From assembly GCA_964390795.1 (NCBI GenBank), contig CAYMLQ010000312.1, forward strand, positions 1 to 7,282: a stretch of DNA of 7,282 nucleotides, given 5' to 3'. Positions 1 to 5,649 of this stretch are shown piece after piece. A model generated the notes under the pieces. That model was not told the DNA's origin. It did not search any database and was given only the letters and a program-made list of their open reading frames with translations. The number at the start of each line of letters is the position of its first letter. The first letter of the stretch is position 1. A program made the translations under genes and the position numbers. Source of the stretch: CAYMLQ01 sp964390795. Lineage in GTDB: Bacteria; Verrucomicrobiota; Kiritimatiellia; RFP12; UBA1067.

Positions 1-544
1 CGGGCACGAGGCCGAAGAAGGTGTAGGGGAAGTTGTTGCCGACGTTGTTGTTCTGGGGCGGGAAATAATAGGTCTCGGGTTTGCCTTCCTGCCCGATCAG
101 CTTCGCCTGCGCCGCGTTCTGGTGGATATGGTGGGGGATGGGCCCCATGTTGTCGAAGAACTTGCTGTAGACCGGCCAGCGGCGGTACTTGGCCCAGATG
201 TCCGCGCCGACTGCGGCGGCGCCGAGTTCGGCGACCGCGTCGCGCAGCAGAAAGCGCTGGCCCTTGAAGACGACGTAGCTCAGGCCCTCGTCAGGCACGC
301 GGCCTTCGTTGGCGGCTTCCGTGGTGGAGGCGAACCAGCGCTCGTCGATGCCGCCGCGGTTGAGTCCGTACGCGTAGAGGTCGTCGGGGTGCAGCTTGAT
401 GCGGCGCCCGGGGTGGAGGAAGGAGCGCGGCACCCAGTTCGGCGCGAGGCGCAGCACGCCCTTGCCCTGGTTGAGCGCGGCATCGGCCGCGGCTTTCACG
501 TTGGATCCGATGGTCTTGAGATCGTTCACGGATTGAGTCTTCAT
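1..544 (-). CDS. Class I phosphomannose-isomerase-like cupin protein, 3' end cut by the window edge
   Basis: The frame stays open from an ATG at 544 to the left edge, giving the first 181 residues. The start is supported by AAGGGAG about six bases upstream. Near residues 134-142 lies GPIPHHIHQ and near 155-161 KPETYYF. In type I mannose-6-phosphate isomerases a His-x-His pair followed by a Lys-Pro-Glu strand carries metal ligands of the cupin site, so these residues fit that superfamily. Residues 36-72 (LAPNWVPRSF, LHPDDLYAYG, DERWF) resemble a divergent PMI-like group that I recall from planctomycete and verrucomicrobial genomes. No signal peptide is seen, so it is probably cytoplasmic. A role in interconverting sugars or sugar phosphates fits the sulfatase and lyase-like genes upstream on the same strand, but the substrate is not readable. 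Unlike those two neighbours, no frameshift is visible in the portion present. The cupin fold is fairly sure; true isomerase activity is not. Confidence 0.7.
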   Translation of the reverse strand, partial: MKTQSVNDLKTIGSNVKAAADAALNQGKGVLRLAPNWVPRSFLHPGRRIKLHPDDLYAYGLNRGGIDERWFASTTEAANEGRVPDEGLSYVVFKGQRFLLRDAVAELGAAAVGADIWAKYRRWPVYSKFFDNMGPIPHHIHQNAAQAKLIGQEGKPETYYFPPQNNNVGNNFPYTFFGLVP

Positions 545-702
545 GGCAGCTCCCTTGGGGTTTCACGAGACACGCACAATGCGGGCCCCGTGTTTAAAAC
601 TGACTGTAGGCATAGCATAGACACTCCAGCTATCCGCGTCTTGTAAACCACAGCGCATTATGTGTAAAGAATCCGCATGACGGAGGGGGCGCCGGGAGGC
701 CA
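545..702. other. Noncoding spacer between the cupin-like gene and the broken lyase-like gene
   Basis: This 158-base spacer separates two minus-strand genes. Read on the minus strand it holds the cupin gene's ribosome site just before 544 and several AT-richer patches (TTTACA, TATGCT), but no -35/-10 pair with 16-18 base spacing that I would call. I see no clear hairpin followed by a T run, so no intrinsic terminator after the upstream gene can be supported. Confidence 0.4.
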
Positions 703-1686
703 CTAGTAGGTGACAGCGCGCTGAAGGGTTGAGACGGTGGCGGGGCGGACGGGGATGCTGACGCGGAGCGTGTCCCAAACGAGCGACAGGCGCCCGTCGG
801 AGAGCGTGTGGGTGATGGGGGGGTGGAGTGGCCGCAACGGTCGTCAGCCGGAGCGCGAAACCGAGCGCGGCGGCGGAGAGCTTCGTCAGGTCGAACTCGC
901 GATCCCTGCCCGCATAGAGCACGAGGTCGAGCCAAGCCTTGTCGGACTATTGTACTCGGTGAAGGCGCCCTGTTCCAGCGTGTAGTCGTAGAAGCGGCGT
1001 AGGCGGGCCGCAGCGTAGGCCTTGAGGTAGGGCCAGCCGTAAAGTTCTGCGGCGACATAGGTGACATAGGTGCCCATGAGTGCGATATTGGTATAGCCGG
1101 GGCTCATGTTACGGCGCTCGATGGAGCGGGCGGCGTGGCGGATGGACTCGTCCAGGCGCAGGGCCAAGTCGGGCGGCAGGCGCGAACGGTGGTCGAGGGC
1201 GACCTGAAGGAGCTGCACGCCGCAGAAATCGGCCCAGTTCCAGTCGGGAGGCGACATTTTAGAGAGCGGCTCTTCGAGGAACCACGACCAGATGCCGTAG
1301 GTTTTGCTGGCGGGGTCGGTGTCCTGCAGGGCGACGACGGTGTCGAGGCTCTCGCAGGCGCGCAGGCGCAGGCCCTCCTCGCCTGTGTCGAACAGGGCGA
1401 CCGCATAGCCGAGGGCGGAGCGGGTGCTGTGTACGGTGCCTTCCTTGAGGGTGGTGTGGTAGCCGGGCGAGCGGAGCGGCTCGCGCAGCATATGGGCCGC
1501 CGGGTCGTAGACGGCGTGGAGCGGAAGGAGCGCGCGGCTCAGCCGGTCTTTCTGCACGGCGGACAGTTGCAGGGGCTCCTGCGGCGCGAGTGGGGTTTTG
1601 GCGTCCGTTGCGTCCGCTGTCGCGCGTGCGGGTGCGCATACGCAAAGGAGTAGCGTCAGAGAGGAGATAAGCGTTTTTTTCGGCAT
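703..1686 (-). pseudogene. Exported alpha/alpha-toroid lyase-like protein, disrupted by two frameshifts and possibly an internal deletion
   Basis: The chosen start at 1686 gives a typical signal peptide (MPKKTLISSLTLLLCVCAPA, cleavage probably near residue 24) with AAAGGAAA upstream. An in-frame ATG at 1719 overlaps the stop of the preceding remnant but has no good ribosome site. Residues 25-249 are helical and contain DWNWADFCG, GYTNIALMGTYVTYVAAEL and TEYNSPT, a pattern I associate with secreted toroid proteins related to heparinase- or alginate-lyase-type enzymes in glycan-degrading bacteria. After EYNSPT (around 940) the frame must shift to read KAWLDLVLYAGRDREFDL. It must then shift back at the G7 run 817-823 to read ITHTLSDGRLSLVWDTLRVS and stop at 703-705. 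Total length would be about 327 residues. Relatives as I remember them continue EYNSPTY and have a long further region before the beta-rich tail, so a central segment may be missing. Substrate unknown; probably inactive as assembled. Confidence 0.6.
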
Positions 1687-1695
1687 AGCAGGTGT

Positions 1696-1712
1696 TTTCC
1701 TTTCAAAGGAAA
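1696..1712. promoter_or_regulatory. Perfect 17-base inverted repeat over the lyase-like gene's ribosome site
   Basis: TTTCCTTTCAAAGGAAA is a perfect palindrome with 8-base arms around one base. On the minus strand its second arm, AAAGGAAA, is the likely Shine-Dalgarno region of the gene starting at 1686. It could be a protein-binding operator or an RNA hairpin hiding the ribosome site. It lies between two decayed genes, so it may be a relic. A one-base loop cannot form as drawn, so an RNA stem would lose the inner pairs. Confidence 0.35.
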
Positions 1713-1715
1713 TCC

Positions 1716-1936
1716 TCATGGGGCGCCCATACGGGTGAATTCCCGTTCGCTCAGAACGCCGTCCTTGTTGGTGTCAAACCCGGGAAACCGGCGGCGTCAC
1801 CCCAGCCTTGGTCGTCGGTCAGCAGGAAGATGATGTTGGGCCGACGGGTGTCGGCGTCGCCGGGCTGCGCGACCGCGAACGGCGGCACGGAAAGGCCAGC
1901 CAGGGCGGCGGTTAGGAGGAAGATGAGACGACGCAT
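1716..1936 (-). pseudogene. Sulfatase remnant: signal peptide and N-terminal motif joined to a C-terminal EF-hand
   Basis: From the ATG at 1936 the product begins MRRLIFLLTAALAGLSVPP, a signal peptide, followed by RRPNIIFLLTDDQGWGD. That is the opening beta-strand of type I sulfatases, where the Asp-Asp pair binds the active-site calcium. This frame stops at 1751-1753. One frame over, from about 1795 to the stop at 1716-1718, the sequence reads RRFPG then DTNKDGVLSEREF then TRMGAP, an EF-hand calcium loop like those at the C-terminus of many planctomycete and verrucomicrobial sulfatases. About 400 or more residues expected between the two parts, including the C-x-P/A-S-R site matured to formylglycine, are absent. 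The best reading is a sulfatase gene that lost its middle by an out-of-frame deletion near 1790-1800. Further in-frame ATGs at 1966 and 1990 are less likely given the promoter position. Identity of the two ends is strong; enzymatic function is very unlikely. Confidence 0.8.
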
Positions 1937-1972
1937 CGCGGAACCTGCGACCGTAAGTGTTTTCATTCTGAC

Positions 1973-2001
1973 AGCATAACACGCTTCCACGCCGTTTTCA
2001 A
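1973..2001 (-). promoter_or_regulatory. Sigma70-like promoter of the leftward glycan block
   Basis: Read on the minus strand, TTGAAA (1996-2001) is followed after exactly 17 bases by TATGCT (1973-1978). Transcription would start near 1966, leaving about 30 bases before the ATG at 1936. That argues against the upstream ATG at 1990 and would make the one at 1966 leaderless. It points away from trpS and is the only good promoter seen for the sulfatase remnant and the lyase-like gene. Confidence 0.6.
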
Positions 2002-2025
2002 CTGGCGGAGGCGGGCGCGAAAAGG

Positions 2026-2031
2026 TATATT
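2026..2031 (+). promoter_or_regulatory. Possible -10 element of the trpS operon
   Basis: TATATT sits 41 bases before the trpS start in the AT-richest part of the divergent intergenic region. The base string at the matching -35 position (TGGCGG, 2003-2008) is poor, so this is a weak call. I see no T-box, Trp-codon leader peptide or attenuator hairpin in the short leader. Confidence 0.3.
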
Positions 2032-2072
2032 AAACGCTTCTTTTTCAGAACCTTTTAGCGAGATCGTGAAAC

Positions 2073-3035
2073 ATGAGAATTCTCTCGGGCATTCAACCGT
2101 CGGGCAGACTGCATTTGGGTAACTATTTCGGAATGATGCGCCCCGCGCTGCATTTGCAGGAGCAGGGCGAGGCCTACCTTTTTATCGCGAACTACCATGC
2201 GCTGACCTCGCTGCATGACGCCGAGCGGCTGAGGCAAGAGACCTGGAACGTGGCCCTGGATTTTCTGGCGTGCGGGCTGGATCCGGAGCGGACGGTCTTT
2301 TACCGCCAGAGCGACGTGCCGGAAGTACACGAGCTGGCGTGGCTGCTGTCGATCGTGACGCCCATGGGGCTGCTGGAGCGCTGCCACTCCTACAAGGACA
2401 AGGTGGCCAAGGGCATCGCGCCGTCGCACGGGCTGTTCGCCTATCCGGTGCTGATGGCGGCGGACATCCTGATGTGCCAGTCGAACATCGTGCCGGTCGG
2501 GCGCGACCAGAAGCAGCACGTGGAGGTCACGCGCGACATCGCGGTCAAGTTCAACAATGAGTTCGGCGAAGTCTTCACGATTCCCCAGCCCTCGATCCAA
2601 GAGGATGTGGCGGTGGTGCCGGGTCTGGACGGGCAGAAGATGTCCAAGAGCTACGGCAACACGATCGAGCTGTTCGGCGACATGAAAGAGACCAAGGCGC
2701 GCATCATGAAGATCGTGAGCGACAGCAAGCCGCTGGAGGAGCCCAAAGATCCGGCGACCTGCAACATCTTTGCGCTCTACAAGCTTTTCGCGACCGAGGC
2801 GCAGCGGGCCGAGATGGAGTCCAACTATCGCGGCGGAAACTACGGGTACGGCCACGCCAAGAAGGCGCTCTACGCGATCTTCGAGGAGTCGTTCGCGCCG
2901 TTCCGCGCCCGGCGCGCCGAGCTGCAGGCGAATCCCGGTTACGTCGAAGAGGTGCTGCGCAAAGGCGCAGAGCGGGCGCGTGCCGAAGCGGCCAAAACCA
3001 TTGACAAGGCGCGCAGGGCCGTGGGGATCGCATAA
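2073..3035 (+). CDS. trpS: Tryptophan--tRNA ligase (TrpRS)
   Basis: This 320-residue class Ic aminoacyl-tRNA synthetase activates tryptophan with ATP and charges tRNA-Trp in the cytoplasm; the length is normal for bacterial TrpRS. The start is well placed because SGIQPSGRLHLGNY begins at residue 5, and its HLGN at 14-17 is the HIGH-type ATP motif. Other landmarks are AADILM at 129-134, whose Asp131 corresponds to the Asp that recognises the indole nitrogen, GRDQKQHVE at 143-151, and the KMSKS loop at 189-193. The C-terminal helical part (about 200-320), including NIFALYKLF and KKALYAI, fits the anticodon-binding region. The ribosome site is weak (GCGAGA about nine bases upstream). It is the first gene of a plus-strand operon: scpA begins at the base after its stop. 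The gene is intact with no unusual residues in the motifs. Confidence 0.97.
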   Translation: MRILSGIQPSGRLHLGNYFGMMRPALHLQEQGEAYLFIANYHALTSLHDAERLRQETWNVALDFLACGLDPERTVFYRQSDVPEVHELAWLLSIVTPMGLLERCHSYKDKVAKGIAPSHGLFAYPVLMAADILMCQSNIVPVGRDQKQHVEVTRDIAVKFNNEFGEVFTIPQPSIQEDVAVVPGLDGQKMSKSYGNTIELFGDMKETKARIMKIVSDSKPLEEPKDPATCNIFALYKLFATEAQRAEMESNYRGGNYGYGHAKKALYAIFEESFAPFRARRAELQANPGYVEEVLRKGAERARAEAAKTIDKARRAVGIA

Positions 3036-3851
3036 ATGTCGATCGAAGCGCTGTTGGCAGATGATTACAAGGTGGATCTGGAGGTCTTCGAAGGGCCGCT
3101 CGACCTGTTGCTCTACCTGATCCGCCGCGAGGAAGTCGACATCTACGACATCCCGATCGAGAAGATCACGGCGCAGTACATGGCGTATCTCGAAGTGATG
3201 CGCATGCTGGATCTGAATATCGCGGGCGAGTTTCTGGTGATGGCGGCGACGCTGATGATGATCAAGAGCCGGATGCTGCTGCCGGTGGAGTCGCGGGCTG
3301 CGGTGGAGGAGTCGGACGAGGACTGGATCGACCCGCGGCTGGATCTGGTGCGGCAGCTCATTGAGTACAAGAAGTTCAAGGACGCCGCCGGGCAGCTGCT
3401 GGAGCTGGAGACGCTGCAGAGCGAGGCGTTCGCGTACGGGGGCGAGGAGCCGGTCTTCGATAAAGAGCCTGAGGATGCGGGCCAGGCGCTGGGCGACATC
3501 GGGCTGTTCGACCTGCTGACTGCCTTTCAAGACGTGCTGACGCGCGCGCCGATGGAGCCGCTGGGGCACATCGAGCCGATCCGGTGGTCGGTGCCGGACA
3601 AGATGGAGATGATCCTTTCGCTGGTGAAGGAGGGACAGCACGTCGCCTTCTCCTCGCTCTTCAATCCGGAATCGCACAGGGGCGAGGTGATCGTGGTGTT
3701 TCTGGCGCTGTTGGAACTGCTGCGCCTGAGGCAGATCGTCCTGCATCAGAATGAGGCGTTCCATGAGATCCTCATCTTGCCGGTGGAGGATCATTCTGAG
3801 GAGCGGTATCAGCCGCCGGTGATCGGAGGAGGCGAGCATGTCGAATCATGA
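3036..3851 (+). CDS. scpA: Segregation and condensation protein A (kleisin ScpA)
   Basis: ScpA is the kleisin subunit that bridges the two heads of the Smc dimer, with ScpB bound at its centre, in the complex that organises and segregates the chromosome. The 271-residue product has the N-terminal family signature FEGPLDLLLYLIRREEVDIYDI (residues 18-39). LNIAGEFLVMAATLMMIKSRMLLP follows at 60-83, an acidic variable middle lies at about 90-150, and the C-terminal winged helix that docks on the Smc head is near 218-250 (VVFLALLELLRLRQI). Length is usual for the family. Its ATG directly follows the trpS stop, and GGGGA within the trpS end can serve as ribosome site, so translation is probably coupled. 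It overlaps scpB by 14 bases. No smc gene is in the window. Confidence 0.95.
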   Translation: MSIEALLADDYKVDLEVFEGPLDLLLYLIRREEVDIYDIPIEKITAQYMAYLEVMRMLDLNIAGEFLVMAATLMMIKSRMLLPVESRAAVEESDEDWIDPRLDLVRQLIEYKKFKDAAGQLLELETLQSEAFAYGGEEPVFDKEPEDAGQALGDIGLFDLLTAFQDVLTRAPMEPLGHIEPIRWSVPDKMEMILSLVKEGQHVAFSSLFNPESHRGEVIVVFLALLELLRLRQIVLHQNEAFHEILILPVEDHSEERYQPPVIGGGEHVES

Positions 3852-4632
3852 GGAGGTCAAGTTGCCGATGGCGTCGAGCCTGCAGCAGGTTGTGGGCGCC
3901 TTGCTGTTCGGGTCGGATCATCCGCTGACGGTGGAGGAGATCCGCGCGTGCCTCAAGAATGTGGCGGAGGCGGACGGCGCGCAGTGCGAGACGGTCAAGC
4001 TGTTCGCGGAGGCTTCGCCGCGCGAGATCAACGACGCGGTGGAGAGCATCGCCAAGGAGCTGTCGCGGCTGGAGCTGGGCATCGAGGTGGCCGAGATCAA
4101 CGGCGGATTCCGGTTCCAGACTCAGCCGAGCTGCGGGCGCTGGGTGCGCAACCTCCTGAAGATCGACCGGCCCAACCGGCTGTCGCGGCCCGCGCTGGAG
4201 ACGCTGGCGATTATCGCCTACCGCCAACCGATCGCGAAGTCGGAGATCGAGGGCATCCGCGGCGTGATGGTGGATCACATCGTCAAGGCGCTGATGGAGC
4301 TGCATCTGATACGGATCGTGGGGCGCAGCGACCTGCCCGGGCGGCCTTTCCTGTACGGCACGACCTCGACCTTCCTGGACCACTTCGGCCTGAGAAACCT
4401 GAACGAGCTGAACGAGATGGATCCCACGCTGCAGCGCTCCAAGGGCGCGGAGCGCCGGGCCATCCACAAGAAAGAAAAGAAGAAAGAGGAGCAGGCCGCC
4501 GATGTGGGGCCGCTGTTCGATCAGAATGCGAAGGAGGGCGGCGAGGAGAAGCCAGTCGCCTCCGAAGCGGTGAAAGAGATTTTGGGCGATGGCGTTTCGG
4601 CTGAGAACGCCGAGCCGCTGTACGAGGCGTAA
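3838..4632 (+). CDS. scpB: Segregation and condensation protein B (ScpB) with a charged C-terminal tail
   Basis: ScpB is a tandem winged-helix protein that dimerises on the central part of ScpA in the Smc-ScpAB complex. The start at 3838 has an excellent ribosome site (GGAGGAGG, five bases upstream) inside the end of scpA. Residues 14-40 form the first winged helix (LQQVVGALLFGSDHPLTVEE). The second includes SRPALETLAIIAYRQPI at 116-132 and GRPFLYGTTSTFLDHFGL at 168-185, which are diagnostic. The family core ends near residue 195. A tail of about 65 residues follows, strongly charged and probably disordered (KKEKKKEE at 211-218, then Glu/Ala-rich), making the protein longer than the roughly 200 residues common in Firmicutes. 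It is followed after 36 bases by the Hedgehog-like gene on the same strand. Confidence 0.95.
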   Translation: MSNHEEVKLPMASSLQQVVGALLFGSDHPLTVEEIRACLKNVAEADGAQCETVKLFAEASPREINDAVESIAKELSRLELGIEVAEINGGFRFQTQPSCGRWVRNLLKIDRPNRLSRPALETLAIIAYRQPIAKSEIEGIRGVMVDHIVKALMELHLIRIVGRSDLPGRPFLYGTTSTFLDHFGLRNLNELNEMDPTLQRSKGAERRAIHKKEKKKEEQAADVGPLFDQNAKEGGEEKPVASEAVKEILGDGVSAENAEPLYEA

Positions 4633-4668
4633 ACGGCGGAGAACGCAGGAAGAACGGATGATGGGGCC

Positions 4669-5412
4669 ATGGGATTTCTGAACAAAATACCGAAGCGGAC
4701 GGCGTTCAAAGATTTTGGCGAACGTGATGCGTTCAATGTCTGGATGAAGGGGGCGATGGCTGTCGCGGCGGGCGTGTGCGTCCTCGGTCTGGCCGTCTGC
4801 CTCGCGCTTGAGGGTTGCGGAAAAAAGCGGCCGGCGGACGCCAAGCCGAAACCCGATGCGGCGGCCAAAGAAAGCAAACCGCCCGCACCGCCGCCCGATC
4901 TGCACAACCCCGTACGTCCCGCGCCCGCCGCGTTTCCGCCCGACTCCAACCTGCCGCGCGGCAAAGAGTCCTTGGCCTCCGGCCCGATCGATCTGAAGTC
5001 GTTCAATCCCACGAACGACCTGGTGCGCTTTGCGGACGCGCGCGTGTGGTTCGAGAGCGATAACGACCACCATACGGATGACGAGGACGACCACATCATT
5101 CATAAGGCTGTCGAGGTGCCGCTCATGCGGCTGGTGAATCTGCTGGAGAAGAAGGGCGGCAAGCTCAAGATCCAGGACGCGTATCGCGCGGCGGACAAAA
5201 ACCGTATACATATGGACATCTCGCTGCACTGCGAGGGCCGCGCGGTCGATCTGACTTGCGAGAAGGTGGGGCTTGGCGATCTGGCGAAATTGGCGTGGCA
5301 GTCGGGTTTTGATTTCGTGCTGTACGAAGTTCCGAAGAAGTCGGGCGTACACTTGCACTGCTCGGTGAAGCGCAGCCCGGATGCGCCGCTGCCGCCGCGG
5401 CCGGAGAAATAG
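4669..5412 (+). CDS. Membrane-anchored Hedgehog/DD-peptidase-fold protein (bacterial Hedgehog-like domain)
   Basis: The 247-residue protein has a charged N-terminus (1-26), one hydrophobic segment (about 27-48) ending LALEGCGKK, and a Pro/Ala/Lys-rich linker (51-105). Its C-terminal domain (about 108-236) matches the Hedgehog signalling domain. It has SLHCEGRAVD at 185-194 (animal Hedgehog: SLHYEGRAVD), LAKLAWQSGFDFVLYE at 205-220 (LARLAVEAGFDWVYYE) and HLHCSVK at 228-234 (HIHCSVK). Aligned to Sonic Hedgehog, zinc ligands His141, Asp148 and His183 correspond to His187, Asp194 and His230; catalytic-position Glu177 to Glu220; and His135 to His181. Four extra residues lie between Glu220 and His228. 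An acidic stretch at 129-141 sits where Hedgehog has its calcium-binding region. The fold is shared with zinc D,D-carboxypeptidases (peptidase M15/VanY), so a peptidoglycan peptidase outside the inner membrane is likely, but its substrate is unknown. C50 may be a lipoprotein cysteine (LEGC), though the long N-region is atypical; a plain membrane anchor is the alternative. It closes the trpS-scpAB operon. Confidence 0.85.
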   Translation: MGFLNKIPKRTAFKDFGERDAFNVWMKGAMAVAAGVCVLGLAVCLALEGCGKKRPADAKPKPDAAAKESKPPAPPPDLHNPVRPAPAAFPPDSNLPRGKESLASGPIDLKSFNPTNDLVRFADARVWFESDNDHHTDDEDDHIIHKAVEVPLMRLVNLLEKKGGKLKIQDAYRAADKNRIHMDISLHCEGRAVDLTCEKVGLGDLAKLAWQSGFDFVLYEVPKKSGVHLHCSVKRSPDAPLPPRPEK

Positions 5413-5413
5413 G

Positions 5414-5637
5414 GGCCAGGGACAGGAGTGTCCCTGCTCCCAGTGAGGCCGGGACAGGAGTGTCCCTGCTCCCAGTGAGGCCGGGACAGGAGTGTCCCTG
5501 CTCCCNNNNNNNNNNNNNNNNNNNNNNNNNNNNNNNNNNNNNNNNNNNNNNNNNNNNNNNNNNNNNNNNNNNNNNNNNNNNNNNNNNNNNNNNNNNNNNN
5601 NNNNNAGTGAGACCGGGACAGGAGTGTCCCGGCTCCC
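5414..5637. repeat. 32-base tandem repeat with an internal hairpin, interrupted by an assembly gap
   Basis: Visible copies are a shorter first one at 5414-5441, full 32-base units at 5442-5473 and 5474-5505 that are identical, and a variant at 5606-5637 after the gap. Each contains GGGACAGGAGTGTCCC, a 6-base perfect stem with a GGAG loop. The last copy's two substitutions include one that lengthens the stem to 8 pairs (CCGGGACA/TGTCCCGG). Units abut with no spacers, so this is not a CRISPR array. The array starts within two bases of the Hedgehog-like stop and ends 12 bases before the convergent gene's stop. It may form RNA ends for both genes, although no T run follows. Copy number is unknown because of the gap. 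Confidence 0.9.
5506..5605. other. Assembly gap of exactly 100 Ns
   Basis: A run of exactly 100 unknown bases is the conventional marker for a scaffold gap of undetermined size. Matching repeat units on both sides show that the assembler broke inside the tandem array, so the real distance between the flanking genes, and whether anything else lies there, cannot be read. Confidence 0.97.
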
Positions 5638-5649
5638 AGGGGGCGTGAC

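Noticed and set aside
122..646. Plus-strand open frame of about 174 codons
   Set aside because: It is antisense to the cupin-like gene, whose start, ribosome site and motifs are convincing.
1717..1719. ATG at 1719 as start of the lyase-like gene, overlapping the sulfatase-remnant stop
   Set aside because: The ATGA overlap is suggestive of coupling, but it lacks a ribosome site and adds a long charged stretch before the signal peptide; 1686 fits better.
2002..2072. T-box or Trp attenuator before trpS
   Set aside because: The leader is short, and I find no specifier stem, Trp-codon peptide or terminator hairpin with a T run.
2055..3839. Long open frame on the minus strand opposite trpS and scpA (about 594 codons)
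   Set aside because: It is antisense to two clearly recognised genes, is rich in Arg, His, Leu and Gln as expected for a shadow of GC-rich coding DNA, and shows no domain.
3772..5358. Long minus-strand open frame opposite scpB and the Hedgehog-like gene (about 528 codons)
   Set aside because: Same shadow composition, no recognisable motif, and it lies over well-supported plus-strand genes.
5414..5637. CRISPR array
   Set aside because: The 32-base units touch each other directly with no variable spacers, and no cas gene is in the window.
5414..5640. Protein-coding readings through the repeat array on both strands
   Set aside because: The peptides are simple translations of the repeat and run through unknown bases; no start site or domain supports them.
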